A stretch of 64,000 nt of DNA. Source: Roseibium litorale (GTDB lineage: Bacteria > Pseudomonadota > Alphaproteobacteria > Rhizobiales > Stappiaceae). The translations under genes and the position numbers were made by a program. Below are positions 9,505 to 17,898 of the stretch, one piece after another. Position 1 is the stretch's first letter; every line of letters starts with the position of its first letter. The stretch spans positions 1-64,000 of the forward strand of contig NZ_JACYXI010000016.1 of assembly GCF_014842915.1 (NCBI RefSeq), in the 5' to 3' direction. The notes beneath the pieces are model-generated. The model saw only the letters and a list, made by a program, of their open reading frames with translations, searched no databases and was not told the origin of the DNA.

Positions 9505-10329
9505 ATGACCCAAGCTTCACCTACGGCTCAAGCTGAGTTCGGACCGACGGAAACCATCGCCGGAGATCTGTCCTGCGGCATTCTTCTTCTGTGCGATCAT
9601 GCGTCCAACGCCCTGCCCCCAGCCTATGGCGATCTTGGCCTGCCTGCTGCGCAGTTTCAGCGCCACATTGGTTATGACATCGGCGCGAAAGCCCTGACGC
9701 TGGCGCTTGCCGGGCGCCTGAACGCGCCAGCGCTGATGACCACCTATTCGCGGCTCCTGATTGATCCGAACCGGGGCGAGGACGACCCGACGATCGTCAT
9801 GCGCCTGTCAGATGGCGCAGTGGTGCCGGGCAACGCCGGGGTTGACGCTTCCGAACGCCAGAAACGCATTGAGCTGTTCCACCGCCCCTATCACGAGCTG
9901 ATTGCCTCGACCCTCGACAAGATGCTGGAAACTGCGCCTCCTCCCGTAATCATTTCCATGCACAGCTACACGCCGGTCTGGCGGGGCGTGCCGCGCCCCT
10001 GGCATGCCGGTATTCTGTGGGACATGGATGACCGCGCGGTTCGCCCCATTCTGGAGCGTCTCGGCGCTCAAGATGGCATCGTCGTCGGGGACAACGAGCC
10101 CTACGATGGTGCTCTCAAAAATGACACGATGTACCAGCATGGAACCATGCGCGGGCTTGCTCACGCCCTGATCGAAGTCCGGCAGGATCTCATCTCGGAT
10201 GAGGCCGGTGTTACAGAATGGACAGAACGGCTGCTACCGATCCTCGCGGACCTTCCAGGACAGACAAGTCTCAGGGAGATCCGCAAGGGGCCATCGCGCT
10301 GCGACACGGCACCGGTCATTGCCGCTTAG
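9505..10329 (+). CDS. N-formylglutamate amidohydrolase family protein (paralog 1)
   Basis: A 274-residue member of the FGase family (Pfam N-formylglutamate amidohydrolase). It has the LLCDHASNALP segment near residue 30, YSRLLIDPNRG near 85, IISMHSYTPVW near 150 and the C-terminal ALIEVRQDLI. Family enzymes release formate from N-formyl-L-glutamate in histidine degradation, but many copies lie outside hut operons and their role is uncertain. DUF1244 follows 18 bp downstream, then the gapR-type gene, suggesting one transcript. A second, divergent paralog lies at 13965. Confidence 0.88.
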   Translation: MTQASPTAQAEFGPTETIAGDLSCGILLLCDHASNALPPAYGDLGLPAAQFQRHIGYDIGAKALTLALAGRLNAPALMTTYSRLLIDPNRGEDDPTIVMRLSDGAVVPGNAGVDASERQKRIELFHRPYHELIASTLDKMLETAPPPVIISMHSYTPVWRGVPRPWHAGILWDMDDRAVRPILERLGAQDGIVVGDNEPYDGALKNDTMYQHGTMRGLAHALIEVRQDLISDEAGVTEWTERLLPILADLPGQTSLREIRKGPSRCDTAPVIAA

Positions 10330-10347
10330 GACCGAGGGAGAAACGAC

Positions 10348-10644
<297 letters not shown>

Positions 10645-10798
10645 GTGCTCTATCAGGTCAATCCGCTTGACCTGAGGGGGCAACTCTGGCACGGCAGAGC
10701 CCCACGTCTGGCGCCAACCGGGTGCTTCGCCCCGCGGCCGGAGCCGGACCTTCCAGCATCATTTTGAATGAAGATACAAGCGAGAAGGAGAAGCACCC

Positions 10799-11056
10799 AT
10801 GACAGTCGATTCGAATGCGGTGGCAGGCGATCAGCTGCGGGCTTTTGTCGAGCGCATCGAGCGTCTCGAGGAAGAAAAGAAGGTCATCTCCGATGACATC
10901 AAGGACGTCTATGCCGAAGCCAAGGGCAACGGTTTTGACGTCAAGATCCTCCGCAAGGTCGTGTCCCTGCGCAAGAAGCAGCCGCACGAGCGTGAGGAAG
11001 AAGAAGCGATCCTGGATCTCTATCTCCAGGCCCTGGGCATGAACGGCCCGGCTTGA
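10799..11056 (+). CDS. gapR: GapR-family DNA-binding protein (DUF2312)
   Basis: An 85-residue, highly charged, helical DUF2312 (UPF0335) protein. It carries the family core [17 protein letters not shown] and [15 protein letters not shown]. In Caulobacter the DUF2312 protein GapR is a nucleoid-associated tetramer that clamps overtwisted DNA ahead of replication and transcription. The same role is inferred here from family and length. GAAGGAG precedes the ATG by a good distance. A strong terminator follows 25 bp after the stop. Confidence 0.9.
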   Translation: MTVDSNAVAGDQLRAFVERIERLEEEKKVISDDIKDVYAEAKGNGFDVKILRKVVSLRKKQPHEREEEEAILDLYLQALGMNGPA

Positions 11057-11081
11057 CCGCTTTTCGACCCTGAGATGACAG

Positions 11082-11105
11082 CGGCGGCCCAAGGCCGCCG
11101 TTTTT
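11082..11105 (+). terminator. Intrinsic terminator of the gapR transcript
   Basis: A GC-rich 8-bp stem (11082-11089 with 11093-11100), three-base loop and five T. It overlaps the stop codon of the convergent hydrolase gene. Confidence 0.85.
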
Positions 11106-12108
11106 ATTTGTCCGCAAGCATTTCAGCTGTTTGCGGCTGCGGCAATGCGGATTTTGGCGCCCAGGCCCGGTCCATCACCCACTCGATTTCCCGCACCACG
11201 TCTTGCGTGCGCGTGTGATGCGGCATGTGACCTGCACCTGGAAGGGTCACCAGGCGCGCCTGCGGCAGATCCCTGACCAGGCCATCGCTGTGAATGCTAG
11301 GCCAGACGATTGTGTCCTTGTCACCCGTAATCACCACAGCTGGCACGCCTATCTCGCTGTAGCGCTGCGATAGCTGCGCCACGTGCTCTTTCAGACCTGC
11401 CACATCCATCGCGTTGGCCCGGAAGCTGTCAGGCCGGAACAAAAGCGGCAGACGGATCATCTCGTCATAATCCGCCGGCGCTTCTTCTGGCGCAAAGACG
11501 CCGAGAATGGCTGCGGGAGCAACACGCTCTGCAATCGGCAGAGTAAGAGTGGCGCAAAAGATCCGTCCGATCACAGGAAGGGACGCGACGTTGTAGTACC
11601 AGGTCACTCCGCCGGGCCAGGGATGAGTCGCGGGAGCAATGAACACCAGCCCATCGACCAGATCTGGCCGCTCAAGGGCCAGCGCAGCCGTTACGGAAGC
11701 GCCGAGGGAATGTCCAAGCACAACAGCCTGCGTGACGCCCATCGCGTCCAGTGCCTTGCCGATCAGCCTCGCCTGCCCGGAAGGACCTGACTGCGCATCG
11801 CTGCTCCGGCCTGAATGACCAAGACCGGGCCTGTCGACAAAGATCAGATCGTAGCGGCCAGCGAGCGCCCCCCGGAAGGCTTCCAGCTGATCATAGGCAT
11901 TGCCGCTGGCCCCATGAATGAACACCAGGGAGGGCTGCCCGGACAGGTCCCGGTCAGGCTTCAGTCTGTGAAAGTGGATCGGAACCCCGTCGGCGACAAC
12001 AAATTGCCCATCCGCCGGAAGATCCGCTTCAATTCTTGTCACGCGGTATTCCGTATAGACCGAAAGTACCGGCAGGATCAGAAGCACGATGCCAAGGAAG
12101 TAGATCAT
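11104..12108 (-). CDS. Membrane-anchored alpha/beta hydrolase
   Basis: A 334-residue alpha/beta-hydrolase-fold protein with an N-terminal hydrophobic anchor (about 1-20). The oxyanion region VFIHGASGNAYDQ, nucleophile elbow VVLGHSLGAS and C-terminal GAGHMPHH catalytic His are all visible. It is probably an esterase, lipase or haloperoxidase-like enzyme facing the periplasm; substrate is unknown. The in-frame ATG at 12114 is possible, but 12108 sits better behind the GAGAG Shine-Dalgarno. It is convergent with gapR and downstream of the TPR gene. Confidence 0.85.
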   Translation of the reverse strand: MIYFLGIVLLILPVLSVYTEYRVTRIEADLPADGQFVVADGVPIHFHRLKPDRDLSGQPSLVFIHGASGNAYDQLEAFRGALAGRYDLIFVDRPGLGHSGRSSDAQSGPSGQARLIGKALDAMGVTQAVVLGHSLGASVTAALALERPDLVDGLVFIAPATHPWPGGVTWYYNVASLPVIGRIFCATLTLPIAERVAPAAILGVFAPEEAPADYDEMIRLPLLFRPDSFRANAMDVAGLKEHVAQLSQRYSEIGVPAVVITGDKDTIVWPSIHSDGLVRDLPQARLVTLPGAGHMPHHTRTQDVVREIEWVMDRAWAPKSALPQPQTAEMLADK

Positions 12109-12172
12109 AATCATCTCTCAGCGGGAAACATCTTCCCGTCAAGGATGACTACGCTCGAACCGGTCAAACCGA

Positions 12173-12850
12173 TCAAATCCCTTCGCCTTCAGATCCCTTT
12201 TCCAGAGCTTCAACGGCGTCGCGGGCGTTGGAGAGGCCTGGATGGATCTTCAGAATCTGATGGAAAGTTGCCAAGGCCCGGTCCTTTTCTCCCAACCGGC
12301 GCTGGATCATGGCAAGTCCGGAAAGGGCGCCCCAATGGCGGGGCTCAAGAGCCAATGTGCGCTCGATATCCACCAGCGACCGGCCAAAGTCTTCCTGCAG
12401 ATAATAAACCGTAGCTCTCCGGTTCCAGCCCTCCGCATAGTCAGGCGCAAGGGTCACAACCACATCAAGGAGATCAAGCGCAAGACCATAGTCTGAGGAC
12501 TTGAGAGCCTGAGCAGAGCGGCTCATCAGAAGATCGACGGTCGCACTGCCGGATTCGAGCCAGGTAATCTGAATACGGCGCGCAATCCGCGCTGCAGACG
12601 TATCGTCCGGGGCTTCCGCCAGCTGGGAATAAAGATCGTTCAGACCCGGCTCCCGGCCATCACTCCCGGGAGCATCGCTTTTCCCCTGCTCCTGACCAGA
12701 CTGGGATGGATTCTCATCCGGGTGCTGCAGCATCGGATCGAGATCCTCGATCGACGGAGCCTCTGAGTCAGGGTCGAGTTCAGGCACGGGCTGAGCGAAA
12801 ACGCCAGCCGGCAAAGCGAACAGGAAAAGAAGAAACACAAAAAACCGCAT
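12173..12850 (-). CDS. Periplasmic tetratricopeptide-repeat protein
   Basis: A 225-residue protein with a signal peptide (MRFFVFLLFLFALPAGVFAQ), an acidic Pro-rich spacer, then three or four TPR units from about residue 100. The clearest repeats are around LLDVVVTLAPDYAEGWNRRATVYYL and ALEPRHWGALSGLAMIQ. It presumably scaffolds other envelope proteins; no specific partner is apparent. The frame is open to 12907, but starting at 12850 places the signal peptide at the N-terminus. It lies upstream of the alpha/beta hydrolase on the same strand with a 64-bp gap. Confidence 0.8.
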   Translation of the reverse strand: MRFFVFLLFLFALPAGVFAQPVPELDPDSEAPSIEDLDPMLQHPDENPSQSGQEQGKSDAPGSDGREPGLNDLYSQLAEAPDDTSAARIARRIQITWLESGSATVDLLMSRSAQALKSSDYGLALDLLDVVVTLAPDYAEGWNRRATVYYLQEDFGRSLVDIERTLALEPRHWGALSGLAMIQRRLGEKDRALATFHQILKIHPGLSNARDAVEALEKGSEGEGI

Positions 12851-12937
12851 ACCGGCAAGTATGCCTTGCCGGTTGCAGCGGTCAATCCGGAATCGGATTC
12901 TCATCAAGAGTTGAAGAGCACGAAGCCCTTCCCCTGC

Positions 12938-13063
12938 TTAGCCCTGGCGAGCCTTGAAGCGCGGGTTCTTCTTGTTGATGATGTAGACGCGGCCCTTACG
13001 GCGAACCATGCGGTTCTCACGGTGGCGGGTCATAAGCGCTTTAAGCGAGTTCTTGATCTTCAT
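12938..13063 (-). CDS. rpmJ: 50S ribosomal protein L36, zinc-free type
   Basis: A 41-residue L36. It reads [18 protein letters not shown], then a basic core with [21 protein letters not shown]. It lacks the CxxC...C/H zinc ribbon of classical L36, as is usual for alphaproteobacterial L36. A GGGGGA Shine-Dalgarno precedes the ATG. It is monocistronic. Confidence 0.95.
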   Translation of the reverse strand: MKIKNSLKALMTRHRENRMVRRKGRVYIINKKNPRFKARQG

Positions 13064-13236
13064 GACTATGTCCCCCGGAAGGGCCTTGTTACCCGTAAAC
13101 ATGAAACGAGCGCCAAAGGCGCCCGCGACTGATAGGCTTTCCCGGGAAACCGCTGCAACAGCAAGCTATTGCGCAGATCCTTACCTCCGGGATCTACCCG
13201 CGCCAATCTGACCAGAACTGCCGGTTAGCGCAAGAA

Positions 13237-13311
13237 TGGTGGGCGTGACAGGGATTGAACCTGTGACCCCTTCGATGTCAACGAAGTGCTCTCCCGCTGA
13301 GCTACACGCCC
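13237..13311 (-). tRNA. tRNA-Val (anticodon GAC)
   Basis: The cloverleaf can be folded by eye: 7-bp acceptor GGGCGTG/CACGCCC, D arm GCTC/GAGC, anticodon stem CTTCG/CGAAG with loop TTGACAT (anticodon GAC at 13277-13279), T arm ACAGG/CCTGT with loop TTCAATC, discriminator A and encoded CCA at the 3' end. Confidence 0.97.
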
Positions 13312-13450
13312 GAATTTCTCGGTATCACTGCGCCGGAGCGCCGTGGTGGAGAGCGATATAACGGGGTTCCGTGATTGACGCAACACCCTTTTTTACAGAA
13401 CCGTCAAACAATTCCACAGGCACGCTCCGGACCGGTGGATATGTCCAGCC

Positions 13451-13810
13451 TCAGGCTGCGAGCATCTTGTCCACTTCCTGAACCAGATCGCGCAAATGAA
13501 ATGGCTTGGACAGCACTTTCGCATCCTTGGGCGCATCAGATTCGGGATTGAGAGCCACCGCAGCAAACCCGGTGATGAACATGACCTTGAGATCCGGATC
13601 GAGCTGTGTCGCACGGCGGGCCAGTTCGATACCGTCCATTTCCGGCATCACGATATCGGTCAGGAGAAGGGAGAACGGTTCTTCGCGAAGACGTTCATAA
13701 GCACTTTTTCCATTATCGAAAGAGACGACATCATGACCCGCATTTTCCAGTGCCTTGGCCAGGAAACGGCGCATGTCATTGTCGTCTTCCGCAAGCAGGA
13801 TACGCGGCAT
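13451..13810 (-). CDS. cpdR: Cell-cycle response regulator CpdR
   Basis: A 119-residue single-domain receiver closely resembling CpdR. It starts MPRILLAEDDNDMRRFL, with phospho-acceptor Asp52 in LLLTDIVMPEMDG and Lys in VLSKPFH. In Caulobacter, unphosphorylated CpdR primes ClpXP for degradation of cell-cycle factors, and phosphorylation through CckA-ChpT turns it off. The C-terminus ends in Ala-Ala, the dipeptide that makes Caulobacter CpdR itself a ClpXP substrate. The frame opens at a GTG at 13825, but the ATG at 13810 matches the family N-terminus. Divergent from an N-formylglutamate amidohydrolase gene. Confidence 0.93.
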   Translation of the reverse strand: MPRILLAEDDNDMRRFLAKALENAGHDVVSFDNGKSAYERLREEPFSLLLTDIVMPEMDGIELARRATQLDPDLKVMFITGFAAVALNPESDAPKDAKVLSKPFHLRDLVQEVDKMLAA

Positions 13811-13964
13811 AGGTAGCAACCACACTAAATTGAAAAGACCCAGGCAGCGCCTTGAGGCTGCCTCTCGCCGGTTATAGTCCGAATCCGCGGTAAAGATAGA
13901 GTGAAACCACGGCCGGAAGATGCTTTGCCGGTTTCTGTGGACTGAATGTTAATTCCTTGGCACC

Positions 13965-14915
13965 ATGGCATTTGACCGACACAAGAGGCCACACTTGGAG
14001 ACCATAGACCAGCGCGATCCCTTTGCTGCGCACAGGACCGGCTTTAACGGGCACCCCCCGTTTGAAGTGCTCGCGCCCGCAGAACAGCGCCTGCCTTACG
14101 TGTTTAACTCGCCCCATTCCGGCTGCCAGTACCCCTCAAGTTTTCTCGAATCGTCACGGTTGGACGGGCGGGCAATCCGCCGCTCCGAGGATGCGTTTGT
14201 GGATCATCTCTTCTCCCATGTTGTTCCCTTGGGAGCCCCGATGCTGCGTGCCCATTTCCCGCGCGCCTATCTTGATGTGAACCGCGAGCCCTACGAACTC
14301 GACCCCAAGATGTTCGAAGACCGCTTGCCGCCTTATGCAAACGTCCGTTCGATCCGGGTCGCGGGAGGCCTGGGGACCGTGGCAAGGGTCGTCAGCGAGT
14401 CCCACGAAATCTACAAGCACCGGCTGCCCGTCAGTGAGGCGATGTACAGGATCGAGGAGATCTACAAGCCCTATCACACGACGCTTCGCCGGATGCTGGC
14501 CCAGACTCACGTCACTTTCGGTTATGCGATTCTGATCGATTGCCACTCCATGCCGTCCAGCATCCGCTGCCAGTCGACGGACATCCGCCCGGATTTCATC
14601 CTGGGAGACCGGTATGGAACAAGCTGCTCACAAGAACTGACGAACTATGCCGCCTCTATTCTGATCGGCATGGGCTACACGGTGAATCGCAACAAGCCCT
14701 ATGCCGGCGGTTTCATCACCGAGCATTACGGCCGCCCGTCGCGCGGCCTGCATGCGCTTCAGGTGGAGATGAACCGGGGCCTCTACATGGATGAGGCAAC
14801 CCATCAGCCGCATGCAGGTTTCCTGGAGCTGAAGAACAACCTTGAAGCCTTCGCCCGGGAACTCACGTCCATGCCTGACAGCAGTTTTGGGGCAGAGCCG
14901 ATTGCAGCCGAGTAA
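13965..14915 (+). CDS. N-formylglutamate amidohydrolase family protein (paralog 2)
   Basis: A 316-residue FGase-family protein. It carries FNSPHSGCQYP, RAYLDVNREPYELDP, ILIDCHSMPSS (likely metal-binding Asp/His), GGFITEHYGRP and a C-terminal LQVEMNRGLYMD. It is clearly a different subfamily from the protein at 9505, which has CDHASNA and IDPNRG at the corresponding places. The reaction expected from the family is hydrolysis of N-formylglutamate to glutamate and formate. No hut genes are near. The gene is divergent from cpdR. Confidence 0.9.
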   Translation: MAFDRHKRPHLETIDQRDPFAAHRTGFNGHPPFEVLAPAEQRLPYVFNSPHSGCQYPSSFLESSRLDGRAIRRSEDAFVDHLFSHVVPLGAPMLRAHFPRAYLDVNREPYELDPKMFEDRLPPYANVRSIRVAGGLGTVARVVSESHEIYKHRLPVSEAMYRIEEIYKPYHTTLRRMLAQTHVTFGYAILIDCHSMPSSIRCQSTDIRPDFILGDRYGTSCSQELTNYAASILIGMGYTVNRNKPYAGGFITEHYGRPSRGLHALQVEMNRGLYMDEATHQPHAGFLELKNNLEAFARELTSMPDSSFGAEPIAAE

Positions 14916-14979
14916 GCGTCAAGACGCGAGCTGAACCCCAGCCTTTTGTCACGAAATCACCCGGAAATTCGATGCATAT

Positions 14980-15060
14980 AAAAAAAGGGGCCGCATAAAG
15001 CGGCCCGAGTCTAGGGAGGAAACGCCCAAGGAGGGCGGCGCTACTCGGAAAATCGTTTCG
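14980..15060 (-). ncRNA. suhB/MmgR-type small RNA (alpha-r8 family)
   Basis: On the minus strand, a short hairpin (CGCCC at 15023-15027 pairing with GGGCG at 15033-15037) is followed by an unpaired UUUCCUCCC stretch (about 15014-15022). A strong terminator comes next: 7-bp GGGCCGC/GCGGCCC stem at 14988-15006, then seven T (14980-14986). This matches my memory of the Rfam suhB motif, named for its place upstream of suhB and called MmgR in Sinorhizobium, and the gene to the right is a suhB/hisN homolog. A CTTGACC box at 15094-15100 may be its -35. The 5' end is estimated. The exposed UCCUCCC could pair with Shine-Dalgarno sequences. Confidence 0.8.
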
Positions 15061-15254
15061 CGCTGCAATAAAGTTCGCACCGCAACGCACAAAGGTCAAG
15101 CCTTGCTTATGAGCAGGTCATGCAAAAAAATGAGGCAAAACCTATGATTTTGCCTCCCTTGAACAGCTTGGACATTGACCAAATCCATGAAATCCTTAGA
15201 GAACAACCTATCCTCTTTCCCATCCGGGTTTGCCGGCAATCCAAGGCATACAGA

Positions 15255-16061
15255 ATGAGCATTTCTTCCATGCAGCCAACGCATGCCTTCGCCCCCTTTC
15301 TTGAGCGTCTGGCCGAAGAGGCGCGGGCAGCAATCATGCCCCATTTCCGGTCTGCCTTCAGTGTCGAGAACAAGCAGGAAGGTGGCTTCGATCCGGTGAC
15401 GATCGCCGACCGTGCGGGCGAGACTGCCATGCGCAAGCTGATCAATGCGGAGTATCCCGGCCACGGGATCCTGGGTGAGGAGCATGGCTCGGAAAACCTG
15501 GATGCGGAGCACGTCTGGGTGCTGGACCCCATCGACGGGACGCGCGCGTTCATTACGGGTCTGCCCACCTGGGGAACCCTTATCGGTCTGACCACCAACG
15601 GCAAGCCGTCGCTTGGCATGATGGCTCAGCCCTATGTGGGTGAGTTTTATGCCGGCGACTGCAAGAGCGCCTGGTACCAGGGGCCTCTCGGCGCAAAGAC
15701 ATTGAAAACCCGTTCCTGCGCTTACCTGACGGAGGCCGTTATGTTCACCACGACCCCCTTCCTGTTCAAGGGTGCGGAGCGCACCGCTTACGATGCGGTC
15801 GAGCGGGAAACCCGCCTCGCCCGCTACGGCACGGATTGTTACGGCTATTGCATGGTGGCCGCCGGGCAGGCCGATCTGGTGGTGGAATCCGGGCTTCAAC
15901 CCTATGACGTGGTTGCTCTCGCTCCCATCATTGAAGGCGCAGGCGGCGTCATGACAACCTGGACAGGGGGCTCTCCCGCAAACGGCGGCCAAATCGTCGC
16001 CAGTGGCGACCCGCGTCTGCATGACATCGTCTTGAAGAAGCTCGCCAGCGCGGCTGCCTAG
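15255..16061 (+). CDS. hisN: Inositol monophosphatase family phosphatase (SuhB/HisN type)
   Basis: A 268-residue Mg-dependent phosphatase. Metal ligands are visible: Glu75 in LGEEHGSE, and Asp91 and Asp94 in LDPIDGT. The C-terminal QPYDVVALAPIIEGAGG provides the last Asp. In alphaproteobacteria such proteins are annotated as histidinol-phosphatase (histidine biosynthesis) or as inositol-1-monophosphatase; sequence alone does not settle which. The frame is open to 15120, but family alignment supports ATG 15255. Its stop shares bases with that of the convergent hydrolase (CTAG). The sRNA at 14980 is transcribed away from it. Confidence 0.88.
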   Translation: MSISSMQPTHAFAPFLERLAEEARAAIMPHFRSAFSVENKQEGGFDPVTIADRAGETAMRKLINAEYPGHGILGEEHGSENLDAEHVWVLDPIDGTRAFITGLPTWGTLIGLTTNGKPSLGMMAQPYVGEFYAGDCKSAWYQGPLGAKTLKTRSCAYLTEAVMFTTTPFLFKGAERTAYDAVERETRLARYGTDCYGYCMVAAGQADLVVESGLQPYDVVALAPIIEGAGGVMTTWTGGSPANGGQIVASGDPRLHDIVLKKLASAAA

Positions 16062-17020
16062 TCAATTTTGGGGCCGTCGAATTCCCTGCCGGGAATAAAG
16101 GCGTCAAAGGCAGCCCAGAACTGATTGCGGATCGGTTCCGCTTCCATCATCAGCTCGTGCTGAGCACCGGGGATTTCCAGGTAGCCCGCCGCCTTCGTGC
16201 GGGAAACGAGATCTTCAGTTGCGGGCGTTGAAACGATACGGTCAGCGCCCGCGGCAATCACCAGCACGGGAAGCGAGACCGACGGGCCGAACCGGCGCTG
16301 CCGGAACGAAAGCAGGCAGCGGGCAGCCGCATGAAGCCAGCCGACCGTTGGAGAGCCGATGCCGAGCGACGGCTCCTTGTCCAGCACCGCCAGAGCCCGC
16401 TCATAACGGCGCCGGTCGCTTGTCTGGACGTTATCCTCGAATTTCTCGTAAAGCCGGACATTCCCGCCCGGGATGAACATCCGGCCAAGGCCCGCGTATT
16501 TCAGCAGGCAGGCAGTCCGGAAGGCCCAGCGCTCACGCCGTCCCCAATCGAGAAGGCCGGTCAGCGGCGCTGTCAGCACAGCCCGGTCGATCATGGTGCG
16601 CAGCCGGGCGGTGTCCGCCAGAAGGATCGCGGCCCCCGTCGAATGCGCCAAGGCGAAATGCGGCCCGGGATATTCGGCCAGGGAGACTTGTTTCAGAACT
16701 GTATGAAGGTCCTCGAAATAGTCTGAAAACCGGCGGACATGTCCCCTGACCGGAGACCGGAGAAGCCGGCCGGAACCGCCCTGCCCCCGCCAGTCAAAGG
16801 CAATGACGGCAAAGCCGCGTTTCCGCAGGTCCTGCACCACCTCAAAATATTTTTCAATAAACTCGGCACGCCCCTGCAGGATTGTCACGGTACCGCGCCG
16901 GCGTGCGCCTTCCGCAGAGGGCCACCGGGCGTAGCGGATCTTGACCCCATCCGGTGTTTCAACAAAACCGCTCACCGCTCCGCCTGGAACCGGGTTTTCA
17001 GGAATGTCGACCAAGGTCAT
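16058..17020 (-). CDS. Alpha/beta hydrolase, lysophospholipase/monoacylglycerol-lipase type
   Basis: A 320-residue serine hydrolase of the PldB family (Hydrolase_4). It shows VIAFDWRGQGGSGR, nucleophile Ser127 in LAHSTGA (an A-H-S-T-G variant of GxSxG), the acid in VIAAGADRIVS and His in IPGAQHELMME. Family members hydrolyse lysophospholipids or monoacylglycerols. No signal peptide. Monocistronic, convergent with hisN. Confidence 0.88.
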   Translation of the reverse strand: MTLVDIPENPVPGGAVSGFVETPDGVKIRYARWPSAEGARRRGTVTILQGRAEFIEKYFEVVQDLRKRGFAVIAFDWRGQGGSGRLLRSPVRGHVRRFSDYFEDLHTVLKQVSLAEYPGPHFALAHSTGAAILLADTARLRTMIDRAVLTAPLTGLLDWGRRERWAFRTACLLKYAGLGRMFIPGGNVRLYEKFEDNVQTSDRRRYERALAVLDKEPSLGIGSPTVGWLHAAARCLLSFRQRRFGPSVSLPVLVIAAGADRIVSTPATEDLVSRTKAAGYLEIPGAQHELMMEAEPIRNQFWAAFDAFIPGREFDGPKID

Positions 17021-17093
17021 GCGGCGGAAACCTTTGCAAGAATGTCCACATTCTGCTTACAGCCCCGGCAGCGCAGGCTCAACCGGAAACGAA

Positions 17094-17123
17094 ACGGCGC
17101 CCGGAGGCAAGTCCGGACGCCGT
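17094..17123 (-). terminator. Hairpin terminator after the small secreted protein gene
   Basis: A 12-bp stem with one mismatch (17094-17105 with 17112-17123), followed on the minus strand by a moderately T-rich stretch. It lies 27 bp beyond the stop of the gene at 17150. Confidence 0.65.
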
Positions 17124-17149
17124 CTCGGAAACAGGATTGTTCAAGCTGA

Positions 17150-17620
17150 TTACCAGCGGTATTCCCAGTGATGGCCACGGCCAATCGGCTCACGGCTGAT
17201 CACAGCGCCGGAACGGCTGTCGACAACCAGACGCAAAGGCATGCCGCGCCAGCCGGTTGCGCTGGCAATGTAAACCCGGCCGCGTTCGCCAAGGATCCGG
17301 ATATGACGGTAGCCCTGATGGCGCAGGCTGCGGCGGATCTCACGGGCATCCATGCGGCCCCAGTGATGGCCGCGCCCCCTGTCGTGATAGCCGTCACGTT
17401 GGCCGCCACGGCGGTCGTCCCGGTGCCAGTCCCGGTCGCGGCCATCGACCAGCTGCACCAGGCCTTCCGTGTCCTGGCCGCTCACCTGAACGGCAACCCT
17501 CGGCGCCGCACCCGAAGCGGCATGGGCGCCGGTGACGCTGCCAGCAAAAGACATGGTCACGACGGCCAGGGTCATTGCCGCTGCAAGTCCGGTTTCACGA
17601 GCCTTACGAATGATAAACAT
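17150..17620 (-). CDS. Small secreted His/Arg/Gly-rich protein with PepSY-like C-terminus
   Basis: A 156-residue protein starting MFIIRKARETG with a signal peptide (hydrophobic about 9-28, cleavage near AHA-ASG). A strongly charged His/Arg/Asp/Gly-rich middle (about 60-95) leads to a C-terminal segment IRRSLRHQGYRHIRILGERGRVYIASATGWRG followed by VVDSRSGAVISREPI. This resembles PepSY-like domains of rhizobial periplasmic proteins. Function unknown; the His-rich stretch could bind metal. GAGGAG before the ATG at 17620 decides the start over the upstream in-frame codon at 17680. Confidence 0.75.
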   Translation of the reverse strand: MFIIRKARETGLAAAMTLAVVTMSFAGSVTGAHAASGAAPRVAVQVSGQDTEGLVQLVDGRDRDWHRDDRRGGQRDGYHDRGRGHHWGRMDAREIRRSLRHQGYRHIRILGERGRVYIASATGWRGMPLRLVVDSRSGAVISREPIGRGHHWEYRW

Positions 17621-17762
17621 TGGAGTGTCTCCTCGTTTCGATTGCGGCCAGTCCGTCTGACCTTGAGGAGACATTGCCACCTGGCACTTGAACCGGACCG
17701 GAAGGCTCCGTTCATCTGGCGTTCAGGTAAAAATCCGGCGAAGGAAGCAGCGTTTCAGACCT

Positions 17763-17790
17763 CTTGAAACGCCGGAAGCATTCACCATCT
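17763..17790 (+). promoter_or_regulatory. RpoH (sigma-32)-type promoter of hsp20
   Basis: CTTGAA at 17763-17768 and CCATCT at 17785-17790, separated by 16 bases, match the alphaproteobacterial RpoH consensus as I know it (CTTGAA, spacer, CCATnT). The predicted start near 17797 gives a leader of about 100 nt. Confidence 0.75.
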
Positions 17791-17796
17791 CATTAG

Positions 17797-17898
17797 GGCA
17801 GGCGCCAATACGGGTCTGCAGAACCGCTGTTCTTCCCGCCTCTGACAGGGGGAAAACGACAGCAGACCATATCCGTTGCTCATAAGAGGACAGAACAC
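17797..17898 (+). promoter_or_regulatory. ROSE-like RNA thermometer in the hsp20 leader
   Basis: The leader folds into a long outer hairpin (GGTCTGC 17813-17819 with GCAGACC 17862-17868) with inner pairings (GCTGT/ACAGC, TTCCC/GGGAA). Just before the start codon, TTGCT (17876-17880) faces AGGA (17887-17890), the ROSE signature in which U-U-G-C-U masks the Shine-Dalgarno through a G-G mismatch. Heat should melt this and release translation. Confidence 0.72.
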
